A DNA stretch of 64,000 bases. Source: Chitinophagaceae bacterium (GTDB taxonomy: Bacteria > Bacteroidota > Bacteroidia > Chitinophagales > Chitinophagaceae). The stretch is from NCBI GenBank assembly GCA_016713965.1, contig JADJOC010000003.1, positions 248,001 through 312,000 on the forward strand, in the 5' to 3' direction. A program made the position numbers and the translations under genes. A model generated the notes under the pieces. That model saw only the letters and a program-made list of their open reading frames with translations, was not told the origin of the DNA and did not search any database. Shown piece by piece: positions 29,781-38,534 of this stretch (position 1 is the first letter of the stretch; the number at the start of each line of letters is the position of its first letter).

Positions 29781-30551
29781 ATGAAAAATAAATTTATACC
29801 CTTTACTGCTTTAACATCGTTGTTACTTATTGCAGGTACAATAATTATAAATTCTTGCAAAAAAGAGCAAATAAAAATAAATGAACCAGAAGTGACTGAA
29901 CCCCAGCCGCTTTCTTTTACAGAAGATTTTAACCATGTTGGCGGATTAACAGCCAAAGGATGGGCTTTTAAAAATAATAGCTACCCGGTGGGCAGTAATG
30001 GATGGAGGCAAGGCAGGTATGAAGCTGTTAGCACACCTAATTATAAGTTTCCTGATGGGTTTATCGGTTTTCCTGCATATAATGCTACTAACTCACCTAA
30101 TGATTTTATCAGCTGTGATGTATCTTGTGTAAATTTTACAGGTGATATCAGTGCATGGCTCATCACTCCGCCGATGACTATAAAAAATGGAGATGTGCTG
30201 GAATTTTATACCCGGGCCCCTGATGATACCAACTACCCTGTTTACACACGTGACAGGATGCAGGTACTGGCTAATATAACAGATGGCTCTGCCAATGTTG
30301 GCACTACTCCTGTATCTGTAGGAAATTTTACCACTTTGCTATTAGATATTAATCCTGGATATGTAGATAACGCTAATGGCGGATACCCCTTCGAAGAATG
30401 GACAGCTTATAGTATTACTGTCAGCGGGTTAGATAATCCTGTAACCAATGCCAGAATTGCATTCAGGTATATGGGTAAAAATGCCGGTGTAGATGGCCCA
30501 AATTATGCAAGCATTGTAGGAATAGATAATCTTGTTTTTAGTAGCAATTAG
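29781..30551 (+). CDS. Lipoprotein with choice-of-anchor J domain (tandem paralogue)
   Basis: The 256-residue protein has a lipobox NSCKK near Cys28 and the same order of blocks as the gene before it: FTEDFNHVGGLTAKGWAFKNNSYPVGSNGWRQG, SAWLITPPMTIKNGDVLEFYTRA, and ARIAFRYMGKN, ending SIVGIDNLVFSSN. The two are clearly a duplication that has diverged. They probably sit together at the cell surface; the ligand is unknown. Confidence 0.82.
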   Translation: MKNKFIPFTALTSLLLIAGTIIINSCKKEQIKINEPEVTEPQPLSFTEDFNHVGGLTAKGWAFKNNSYPVGSNGWRQGRYEAVSTPNYKFPDGFIGFPAYNATNSPNDFISCDVSCVNFTGDISAWLITPPMTIKNGDVLEFYTRAPDDTNYPVYTRDRMQVLANITDGSANVGTTPVSVGNFTTLLLDINPGYVDNANGGYPFEEWTAYSITVSGLDNPVTNARIAFRYMGKNAGVDGPNYASIVGIDNLVFSSN

Positions 30552-30600
30552 TTTAAAAAATTCCTTGAAAATTATCCATTTTGAAAAATGTGATAAATAA

Positions 30601-31329
30601 ATGAAACAAATTTTTGTTTTTTATATTTTAATGCTGCTTTATTTTACCGGCATTTTTTCCTGCAACCCTATTGTAAAAAAAGTACCTGAAAAAACCTTAT
30701 CAGATTCTCAACTTGTTGAAGTAAATATCAATTCTATAAAACTTAACAGCCAGCCTGGTGATTTGATTGTACGCCTTAGTGATGATATGATCAGTGAAAT
30801 AATTAAGCAAATGGCTGAAGGTGACAAATCATTCTCCCACGCAGGCATAGTAGTAATAAAACATGGCAAAAAATTTGTTTGCCATATTTTACCTGATGAT
30901 AATAAACTTGGGGCAGATAGTGTAAGGTTTGAGCCGATCGATTCTTTTATTAATCCCAAAACCAACTTATCTTGTGGCTGGTTCAGGTATGATTTAACTT
31001 TAGCTGAAATAAATAACCTGACCAGACAGTTGGATTCTTTTTATCAACGCAATGTACATTTTGACAGGCGTTTTGATCTTAAAAGTGATGATGAATTATA
31101 TTGCTCCGAAATGATTATGAAGGCTATGCAAAAAGCCACAAATAAAAAATTACAATTCAGTCAAATGTATGTACCGGAAAGGATGATAAAAATGCTGGTG
31201 TTTTATTTTAAAAAAATAAAACTTACGTATGCTGAAATAAAAAAAAGGCCATATATTTCAATTGAAAGTTTATATAATATGCCTCAGTGCAAGGAAATAA
31301 TGCGCACTAAACTTAAAATTATGCCTTAA
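30601..31329 (+). CDS. YiiX/YebB-like NlpC/P60-superfamily lipoprotein
   Basis: The 242-residue protein has lipobox IFSC (Cys21), then GDLIVRLSDD and the His block SFSHAGIVV (H80), followed by YCSEMIMKA with Cys168. This His-before-Cys order is that of permuted papain-like amidases (YiiX type). These hydrolyse amide or ester bonds, possibly in peptidoglycan or lipids; the substrate is unknown. It follows the anchor-J pair by 49 bases and precedes rnhA by 26. Confidence 0.82.
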   Translation: MKQIFVFYILMLLYFTGIFSCNPIVKKVPEKTLSDSQLVEVNINSIKLNSQPGDLIVRLSDDMISEIIKQMAEGDKSFSHAGIVVIKHGKKFVCHILPDDNKLGADSVRFEPIDSFINPKTNLSCGWFRYDLTLAEINNLTRQLDSFYQRNVHFDRRFDLKSDDELYCSEMIMKAMQKATNKKLQFSQMYVPERMIKMLVFYFKKIKLTYAEIKKRPYISIESLYNMPQCKEIMRTKLKIMP

Positions 31330-31355
31330 GCTTATAATTATCTATTTAATAAATT

Positions 31356-31829
31356 TTGACAGCAAAACAAATAAACATTTACACTGACGGCGCTTCAAGA
31401 GGAAATCCGGGGCCGGGTGGCTATGGTGTTGTTTTAATATATGGTAATTATAAAAAAGAGCTGTCCAAAGGATTTAGAAGAACTACCAATAACCGGATGG
31501 AATTAATGGCGGTACTTGCAGGCCTGCTGGCACTTACAAAAAGTGACCTGCCGATAACAGTTTACTCTGACAGCCAGTATGTAGTTCGTGCAGTGGAAGA
31601 AGGCTGGCTTAAAAAATGGATAGCAACCGATTTTAAAGGTGGTAAAAAAAATAAAGATTTGTGGACTGCATATTATAACCTTTCAAAAAAATTCCAGTTA
31701 AAATTTATATGGGTAAAAGGCCATGCCGATAACGCTTATAATAACAGGTGCGATGAACTCGCTACTGCTGCTGCGGATAGTAAAGAACTGGAAATAGATG
31801 AAGGCTATGAAAAAATCGAAGCAGTATAG
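31356..31829 (+). CDS. rnhA: Ribonuclease HI
   Basis: The start is taken as TTG at 31356, giving MTAKQINIYTDGASRGNPGPGGYG; no ATG is available in frame. The 157-residue protein has the catalytic set D11, E49, D72 and D133, with H123 in VKGHADNAYNNRCDELA. Length and residues are normal. It degrades RNA in RNA-DNA hybrids during replication and repair. The gene is intact. Confidence 0.95.
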   Translation: MTAKQINIYTDGASRGNPGPGGYGVVLIYGNYKKELSKGFRRTTNNRMELMAVLAGLLALTKSDLPITVYSDSQYVVRAVEEGWLKKWIATDFKGGKKNKDLWTAYYNLSKKFQLKFIWVKGHADNAYNNRCDELATAAADSKELEIDEGYEKIEAV

Positions 31830-31842
31830 ATTTAAATAAACA

Positions 31843-32228
31843 TTACCTAATTGTTTCCATCACTTTTACTGTATCGCATACCTGTTGAAAATGTATCAAT
31901 TTACCATTCTCAAAGGTCCAGAAATGAGCAAATAATGAATGCATCTTCTTTCCTGTTTTCTTATAATTACCGTTATAAAATCCTTTACTGATAATTGTGC
32001 TCCCAGCATCATATATATCCAGCAATTCCACCTCATAATTATCCCAGTCTTCGCCAATTTTTGAAAACATATTATTAAGAATATTATCAGGGCCTATAAA
32101 TTTTCCCGGATAGATATAACCTTCACATTCATTCCATTCAATATTTTCATGCATTGCATTTAATACTTCTCGATATTGCCTGCAGCAAAATTTTTATAAA
32201 TTTGTTTTACTAATTCAAAATTTGTCAT
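31843..32228 (-). CDS. SnoaL/NTF2-like protein, one frameshift
   Basis: The start at 32228 gives MTNFELVKQIYKNFAAGNIE; the frame breaks near 32166-32172 and one added G gives NIEEVLNAMHENIEWNECEGY, the normal SnoaL-like continuation. The rest has TIISKGFYNGNYKKTGKKMHSLFAHFWTFENGKLIHFQQVCDT. About 128 residues, as expected for this cone-fold family, which includes cyclases, isomerases and unknowns. It is last in the four-gene operon 35611-31843, with 9 bases between it and the FAD enzyme gene. Confidence 0.8.
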
Positions 32229-32237
32229 GTTATAGTT

Positions 32238-33572
32238 TTATGAAGGTGGTAAATTATGTATACTATCTTTTTCTATAATTGAATTATAGGCAGCATCATC
32301 AGTACTATTAATAAGCTGTCCAATAGAATAATTGCAAATATCTGTAAAATTGACAGAGCTTTCTTCCACGGTACTACCCATAGTTGGAAAATCTTTTAAT
32401 ACCCTGTTTGGATTTAAAGTTGTTAAATCAATATTGATATTTTCTTTATTGATTAACTGGGCCAACACTTTGCCATATAAAGGACCGTAAGTATATCCAT
32501 TACCCCCCAGAGCTGTATAAATACCACAGCTTTCAAGTTGTCCGACAATTGGCACCCCATCTAATGTCCATGCAGCGTAGGATCTTTTAATACTTTTAAG
32601 CTTCAAATTTGTTATTGATGGTACTAGATCAACCGCATTCTTAATATTTTGATAAAGGCTGTTTTTACTTATTTTAACGGTATCATTTTCTGCAAAGAAA
32701 GGGTTAGGGTTTCCAATTCCCTGCCACCCGCCACCAATAATTAAACTTCCATTTTGCATTTGCTTAAATGATAATTTCCTGTTGGCAATCTGTAAAAAAT
32801 AAGGCACCTTAATTTCCAAAAAAGGTTCTGTAATATGTAATTGTAACGGCAGCATTTTACATACAGGATCAATTTGTAAAAGTTCTAAAATTCTATTGGT
32901 CCAGGCACCGCTGGCATTGACTAAAAAATTTGAGTGGATCAGAATGCTTTGCTCACCTTTTGTATGAACTATATAATTACCAGGTGAATATTCAATTGTA
33001 TTAACCGCACAATTCTCAATAATTTTTACCCCTGTTTATAATAATTTTTCTTTAAGTTTTTTACCAATTATTTCAGGATCAGCAAAGCCTTCTCCGGAAT
33101 GATATGAACCTCCTGTAATATGTGGAGATACGTAAGGCATTAATTTTAAAATTTCTTCACGGGTTACTAATTCTGTATTAATCCCCCATTCCATTTCAAG
33201 CTTATGTTTCTTTTTTAAAGAGGCTGCCTGTTCATCATTAAAAGCTACTATAAACCCTCCATTCAAATTAAAACCATCCTTATTATTTAAATATTCATTT
33301 AATTCAACCCATGATTTTCTACTGTTCAAAATCAGCCCTAAAGATTTTTTTAATTCTCTCTGCTGGCTTTCATTAAAATTACCTGCCTGGTTTTGCAACT
33401 GAAAGTATAAACCTCCGGCATTATTACAGCTGGCTCCCCCGTTTAAATATCCCTTTTCTACTATTGTTACAATAAAATTTCTTTTTCGAAGTTCCAGGGC
33501 GGTACAGCAGCCTACTATACCTCCTCCGATAATGGTTACTTCTGATTGTATATGTTGATGAAGTTGGCTCAA
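32238..33572 (-). CDS. FAD-dependent amino-acid oxidase/dehydrogenase, one in-frame stop
   Basis: The N-terminal part (from 33572) has the Rossmann motif TIIGGGIVGCCTALELRKR and ends at a TAA (33036-33038) after KKLKEKLL. The same frame continues without loss: TGVKIIENC, LIHSNFLVNASGAWTNRI, the C-terminal KMLPLQLHITEP, then LGGNGYTYGPLYGKVLAQL. The whole is 444 codons, normal for the DAO superfamily (glycine/D-amino-acid/proline oxidases). One changed base could have made the stop. It overlaps the DapA-family gene by 4 bases. The substrate is unknown; hydroxyproline-type or D-amino-acid substrates would fit its neighbours. Confidence 0.82.
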
Positions 33573-34486
33573 TTTATTTTTGGCAGGTTGTGCTTTTTAA
33601 TAAAGTTTCTAATGTGTACTTTAGCGGAATCTTCCAAATCCAGCATTGGGCTTCTTACATATCCTCCGGGCAGGCCTCTTTCATTAAAGAAAGCCTTAAA
33701 TGTGGCAGTTGAATGGCCATATATTCCTTCATAATTTTTAAAAAAAGTACTCATCAAATCATTGTCAATAGCTGCAAATTTACTTGCAGATGCGTAATCA
33801 TTACTCCAGAAAGCTCCATAAAAATTTTTATAAATTTTTCCAAGTACTCCTGCAGCTCCCATAGTGCCCTCGCCACCAATAAATTTCATTAAACCCATAC
33901 CCAACGGGCTTGGCATCGCACCAAAAACCAACAAATCATCTTTTAATGCTTCCAGGTCAGCAATAAATTTTTTAAGATCAGGCGTGCTGTTTTTTATTGC
34001 AACCACTTTGTCCAATCGGCTGATCTCTTTTAGTACACTCGTACTTAAATCATTACCTACACCTATTGGCCAGTTGTAAATGATAATAGGAATGTTTACA
34101 TATTTATTTATTTCTGTAAAAAAATGCAGCGCTTCTCTATCGTTGGGCCGCAAATAAGGTGGCACCGTAATTAAAATTGCATCAAACCCATTTTGTGCCG
34201 CTACACCGGCAAGCCATACGCTTTCTTTTATTGTCATTGCATAGCAGCCTTCAATTAATTGAAGCTTGCGTGCAAAATGCTTTCCACAATTTTCAAAAAG
34301 TAATTTCCGCTCATCCAGACTCATTGAAAACCATTCCCCTGTACTTCCGGATATAGCAAAACCGTGCATTTCTTCCTGGTGAAGCCAGTTTAATAAAGTG
34401 ATCCACCCATCCATATCAATACTGCCATCTTTATTAAAGGTGGTAGTAACAGCAGGTATGTACCCTTTTAATTGCAATTTTACCAT
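33569..34486 (-). CDS. DapA/NanA-superfamily lyase or synthase
   Basis: The 305-residue TIM-barrel protein has GSTGEW (residues 47-52, carboxylate binding), Y137 in PIIIYNWP and the Schiff-base Lys K165 in VVAIKNSTPD. It is intact and of normal family length. True DapA usually has a TTGE loop, and serine or other residues in GSTGEW fit catabolic members as well (aldolases, keto-acid dehydratases, deaminases). Because it is co-encoded with an FAD oxidase, a catabolic role on an oxidised amino acid seems likelier than lysine synthesis. It starts 7 bases after the upstream gene's stop. Confidence 0.85.
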   Translation of the reverse strand: MVKLQLKGYIPAVTTTFNKDGSIDMDGWITLLNWLHQEEMHGFAISGSTGEWFSMSLDERKLLFENCGKHFARKLQLIEGCYAMTIKESVWLAGVAAQNGFDAILITVPPYLRPNDREALHFFTEINKYVNIPIIIYNWPIGVGNDLSTSVLKEISRLDKVVAIKNSTPDLKKFIADLEALKDDLLVFGAMPSPLGMGLMKFIGGEGTMGAAGVLGKIYKNFYGAFWSNDYASASKFAAIDNDLMSTFFKNYEGIYGHSTATFKAFFNERGLPGGYVRSPMLDLEDSAKVHIRNFIKKHNLPKIN

Positions 34487-34493
34487 TAGAGTA

Positions 34494-35611
34494 TTACAGA
34501 TAATTTAAGTTGGCGTATAATTTGCCAATTTTTTTATGAATATTTATTCTTGAATCAAGGTATTTTTCAATATCAATTTCCCCACCTGTTCCGCTAAAAG
34601 TATCTGAGGCTTGTAGTTTGTTGGGTTTGATAATGAACCTGTGCGCCATTTCGAAATGAACCGCAGTAAATTTATCGGCTTTATGGCGCAGTTCTGCTAA
34701 AAGTGCATATAGTTCTTTATCTGCATTATCAATTACAAGCTCGGAAATTGTTTTTAAAACCTTTTCTTTTCCAGGTTTATTCTTTGCAAGGAAAGATTTA
34801 TCTTCAGGTGATAGCAGGAACCGTTCTTGTACGGAAGAAATAAGTTTATTTAAATGTTTCCGCGGATAATATTTAGCATTATTAAATATATCAGAAAAAA
34901 AACCAAGATCAATTTTTGATAAGTCCTGCCCATCTAATAAAATTCTAAAATGAAAAGTTTGTGCAGAAAAACGACCGCTTACTCCTTTGGAATCTTTTTG
35001 GGAACTGTAAAAATATTGCCTGAATAATTGAAAATGATCTACCGGTATAAGGTGTAGCGAAAATAACGATCTAATTATTTCATCATAAATTTCAATTGCT
35101 TTTTTTAATAATTTTTTTATAGTAAAAGGTTTGATATAGAAGCGTGATAATGTTTTACATGTAGTTTCAATCAACGGTTCAAACAATTCTTCGATAGTTT
35201 TATGAACTTTAAGAAAAAATAACTCTGAGGCGCCGTATTTGCCTGTACAAAAATGCCTTGCTTCATTTTCGTTGAATAAAGGATTAAATAAAATCAGGTC
35301 TTCATATAATAGCATTACGGGTAATTGCAGCAATTCTGAAACTTTGTGTAATGATTGATTTAGTATATCAGGGCATGGTTGCTCAATAAGTGTTATGGCA
35401 TGGTACAAAAAATCAAATCCAGTCTCATTTGTTGTAATTGCAATTCATCCAGCTGGTCAATATAACCCGTGTGCAAAATATTAAATTCAATTAGTTGGCT
35501 GTTTAATTGCGCTAATGAGAAAGAATTTTTATCCTCAAGAATTTGTGGAACGTATTTATTTACAAATGCCTGAAAAGCATTATAAAGTGAAATAGAAGTT
35601 TTGGGGTTCAT
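34494..35611 (-). CDS. IDO/PrnB-like heme dioxygenase superfamily protein, one frameshift
   Basis: I choose the start at 35611 (MNPKTSISLYNAFQ). The frame breaks at a T6 run (forward A run 35407-35412); one more base restores LIFLYHAITLIEQP. The protein, about 372 residues, is mostly helical. Its C-terminus has LRHKADKFTAVHFEMAHRFI, a gap, GTGG then EKYLDSRI. This His, then FI, then GTGG, then FL/YL order is that of indoleamine 2,3-dioxygenase and the PrnB/DUF1864 group, where the His is the proximal heme ligand. It leads the operon with the DapA-like, FAD oxidase and SnoaL-like genes. Substrate unknown; an indole compound is possible. Confidence 0.65.
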
Positions 35612-35670
35612 TTTTACAAGTATATGTACAACCAATAATAAATAACGGTTGAAAAAAATTATTATTATCG

Positions 35671-35678
35671 CAAGTATA
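35671..35678 (-). promoter_or_regulatory. Weak -7-like element before the dioxygenase operon
   Basis: On the reverse strand TATACTTG differs from TAnnTTTG at one position and lies about 60 bases before the start at 35611. Confidence 0.25.
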
Positions 35679-35790
35679 TCATTAATTAAAAAACTGTACT
35701 TTAAAAAGGCTGCAAAGATTGCCGTGGAACGATTTTACTTTAGGTGTGAGTTGTATTAATTTTCCAAAAAGCTGCCATTTTAACTGTTGT

Positions 35791-35833
35791 TGAATGGAGC
35801 GTCCACCGCCTTTGGCGGGGCACAGCACCAATG
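35791..35833 (+). repeat. Palindromic dispersed repeat (forward copy)
   Basis: TGAATGGAGCGTCC, then CCGCC-TTT-GGCGG, then GGCACAGC and CCAATG. A reverse copy lies at 54039-54081 with the same flanks and a changed loop. The core is a GC-rich hairpin. Confidence 0.75.
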
Positions 35834-35975
35834 TTGCCGCTATGAAAAACTGTAGCTGGTTAATAACTAACTTTTAAAACATTTTGCCGGGAAAGATCTC
35901 ATTATATTTTTTATGCTGGATTTACCCAAACAAAAATGGTACAAACCGGCAATATTTGCGATTTGTACCATCTAG

Positions 35976-36048
35976 TGATCCCGCTGGGACTCGAACCCAG
36001 GGCCCATACATTAAAAGTGTATTGCTCTACCAACTGAGCTACGGAATC
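35976..36048 (-). tRNA. tRNA-Lys (anticodon TTT)
   Basis: On the reverse strand the acceptor GATTCCG pairs with CGGGATC. The D arm GCTCAGTTGGTAGAGC, anticodon loop CTTTTAA with TTT, and T arm CTGGGTTCGAGTCCCAG are all present; 73 bases, CCA not encoded. The region around it (35612-36201) otherwise holds only the repeat at 35791 and AT-rich sequence. Confidence 0.96.
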
Positions 36049-36179
36049 TGACACCATTTGTTTCTAACGGAGTGCAAAAATAAGGCAAAAAGGTATTGCA
36101 TCAAATTTTTTTAAAAATATATTTTAAATATTATTGTATGATTTGTTTAAAATCTTTACTAATACAGGATTAACTCACT

Positions 36180-36187
36180 TATTTTTG
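36180..36187 (+). promoter_or_regulatory. Putative -7 element before the SDR gene
   Basis: TATTTTTG matches TAnnTTTG only 14 bases before the ATG at 36202, giving a very short leader. Confidence 0.4.
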
Positions 36188-36201
36188 CTTATATTTTTTT
36201 T

Positions 36202-37010
36202 ATGAGCAACTTTTTTAATAATAAAGTAGTAGCTATTACAGGCGGAAGTGACGGCATTGGCAAAGCATTAATAGATGCATTAATGCCGTTAGGTGCAAAA
36301 ATAGCTACCTGCGGAAGAAACCAGGGTAAATTATATGACCTGCAATTAAAATATTCAAACCAACATTTACATACAGTGGTATGTGATGTCAGTAATTATA
36401 ATGATTGCAAAAATTTTATCGAATCTACTATAAAAGTGTATGATGGAATTGATATCCTTATTAATAATGCAGGTGTTTCTATGCGGTCAATGGTAAAAGA
36501 TGTAGAAATAGATGTAATAAAAAAAGTAATGGATATTAATTTTATGGTACGGTGTATTGTACTAAACTTGCATTATCCTCTATTATAGAAAGGAAAGGGA
36601 CAATTGTAGGTATATCGTCTATAGCCGGGTACAGGGGCTTACCGGGCAGAAGCGGTTACAGCGCCAGCAAGTTTGCAGTAAATGGATGGCTGGAAGCCTT
36701 AAGGACCGAATTAATGGATGACAAGGTAAATGTAATGTGGGTATGCCCGGGGTTTACCGCTTCAAATATAAGAAACACAGCTTTGAATAACGAAGGCGCC
36801 CCCCAGGGAGAAAGCCCTATGGATGAGCAGAGCATGATGAGTGCAGAAGCATGTGCTACCCATATTTTAAATGCTATTAAAAGAAGGCGAAGATCTTTAG
36901 TGCTAACGTTTACCGGCAAACGAACAGTATTTATGAATAAATTTTTTTCAAATCTTACAGATAAGCTTGTAAAAAAGTTTTTTTTAAAAAAGGGCAAATT
37001 GATTCGCTAA
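36202..37010 (+). CDS. Short-chain dehydrogenase/reductase, one frameshift
   Basis: The N-terminal part has VVAITGGSDGIGKAL (TGxxxGIG cofactor motif) and ILINNAGVSMRS (NNAG). Frame is lost at a 4-base T run (36540-36543); one more T gives INFYGTVYCTKLALSSI and joins the second part with ISSIAGYRGLPGRSGYSASKFAVNGWLE, which holds the catalytic Ser, Tyr and Lys (S, YSASK). About 269 residues, normal for a classical SDR with a basic C-terminal tail. It reduces or oxidises an alcohol/ketone with NAD(P); substrate unknown. DUF62 follows 55 bases later. Confidence 0.88.
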
Positions 37011-37065
37011 ATATTATTAAAAATGAATTGTAAAAACTAATTTTGTATTTATTAACTATATAGCA

Positions 37066-37896
37066 TTGCCTTTACTAACGCTTACATCGGATATTGGCCA
37101 GCAAGACTTTTTAGTTGGCGCTATAAAAGGGCAAATTTTACAAATTAATAATAATTTTTCTATTGTTGATATTACACACGAACTTATTCCCTTCAATTAC
37201 CAACATGCTTCTTATATTTGTAAAAATGCTTTACCTAATTTCCAGGAAGGTACTTTTCATTTAATTTTATTTAATTTATTTAATGAAAACACCAATCACT
37301 TGTTATTAGCAAAGCATAATGAGCATTATTTTGGCTGCGCTGATAACGGCTTGCTGAATATAATTTTAGAAGACCGCCCACAAGCAGTTGTTGCCTTATC
37401 AGTAAATAATGATGCTCCAAAAAACACTATAGAATATATCAAAGTTTTTACAAAAGCCTTTAATGAAATTTCAAAGGGCAAAAGTATTCATGATATAGGG
37501 GATGCCAGTGTGTCCATCCAGGTAAAAGATCCGGTATTACCTAATGCCGGAGATAACTGGATAGACGGGCAAATTGTTTTTATCGATAACTTTGAAAATG
37601 TAATAGTAAATATTACTAAACATGAATTTGAAAAGCACCGGAACGGCAGGAAATTTAAAATTGTATTTAAAAGAGATGAAATAATTGAAAAAATCAGTAC
37701 TACATATGCAGATGTGGCAGAAGGTGAAAAACTGGCTTTGTTTAATTCGGCAGGTTATTTGGAGATATCAATAAATAAAGGCAATGCTGCAGGATTATTC
37801 GGATTACAGAGTTTTTCTGATATGCACCAGAAAAAACAACAAAAATTTGTAACAAACAGGTTATTTTACCAAACTGTTAAAATATATTTTGAATAA
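37066..37896 (+). CDS. SAM hydroxide adenosyltransferase (DUF62) family protein
   Basis: The start is TTG at 37066, giving PLLTLTSDIGQQDFLVGAIKGQI, the standard beginning of the family, with no ATG in reach. The 276-residue protein continues ITHELIPFNYQHASYICKNALPNF and has the C-terminal DNFENVIVNIT and FNSAGYLEISINKGNAA blocks. Family members hydrolyse S-adenosyl-methionine to adenosine and methionine or are fluorinase relatives. The gene is intact. Confidence 0.88.
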   Translation: MPLLTLTSDIGQQDFLVGAIKGQILQINNNFSIVDITHELIPFNYQHASYICKNALPNFQEGTFHLILFNLFNENTNHLLLAKHNEHYFGCADNGLLNIILEDRPQAVVALSVNNDAPKNTIEYIKVFTKAFNEISKGKSIHDIGDASVSIQVKDPVLPNAGDNWIDGQIVFIDNFENVIVNITKHEFEKHRNGRKFKIVFKRDEIIEKISTTYADVAEGEKLALFNSAGYLEISINKGNAAGLFGLQSFSDMHQKKQQKFVTNRLFYQTVKIYFE

Positions 37897-37997
37897 AAAA
37901 TATTATTTTATAAATAATAGCTAACTTATATAACATAAAAACTAATACACTGAGTTTTTTAAGAACCATATCAAATAATACTGAATCTGATAAAGAA

Positions 37998-38534
37998 TTG
38001 CTGGATGCATTTAAGAAAAGCAATGATTTAACTATTTTAAGCACACTGTATCAAAGATACATGGACCTTGTATATGGTGTATGCCTGAAGTATTATAAGG
38101 ATTCGGAACGGAGCAAGGATGCTGTGATGGAAATATTTGAAGACCTGTGTAAAAAATTACCTTTACATGACGTAGATAATTTTAAAGGTTGGTTGCATGT
38201 ATTAACACGTAATTACTGTTTAATGCAGTTGAGAAGTTCTAAAAATATGAAAACTACTGAATTAAATGTTTCATTTATGCAAAATGAAGAAAACTTGCAT
38301 CTTAAGAATGAACAGCTGGAAAAAGAAGAACAATTCAAGCTTTTAGAAAACTGTTTACAAACTCTGCCAGACGAGCAAAAACAAAGCGTAGCCCTGTTTT
38401 ATTTACAAAATAAATGTTATAATGAAATAGCGGATATTACAGGATACGACTGGAATAAAGTAAGAAGCTATATACAAAATGGCAGAAGGAATTTAAAATT
38501 ATGCATGGAAGAAACAGATATTAAACATGAGTGA
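37998..38534 (+). CDS. ECF-type sigma-70 family RNA polymerase sigma factor
   Basis: The 178-residue frame from TTG at 37998 contains region 2 (YMDLVYGVCLKYYKD, GWLHVLTRNYCLMQLR) and region 4 (LPDEQKQSVALFYLQNKCYNEIADITGYDWNKVRSYIQNGRRNLK). In frame upstream a CTG at 37950 would give SFLRTISNNTESDKE, the usual lead-in of such sigma factors, so the true start may be CTG 37950. The stop overlaps the ATG of the next gene by 8 bases; that gene encodes a membrane partner, the usual sigma/anti-sigma arrangement. Confidence 0.88.
   Translation: MLDAFKKSNDLTILSTLYQRYMDLVYGVCLKYYKDSERSKDAVMEIFEDLCKKLPLHDVDNFKGWLHVLTRNYCLMQLRSSKNMKTTELNVSFMQNEENLHLKNEQLEKEEQFKLLENCLQTLPDEQKQSVALFYLQNKCYNEIADITGYDWNKVRSYIQNGRRNLKLCMEETDIKHE

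Noticed and set aside
33569..34486. dapA for lysine synthesis
   Set aside because: The loop reads GSTGEW and the gene is in an operon with an FAD oxidase; a catabolic or other lyase role is likelier, so no symbol is given.
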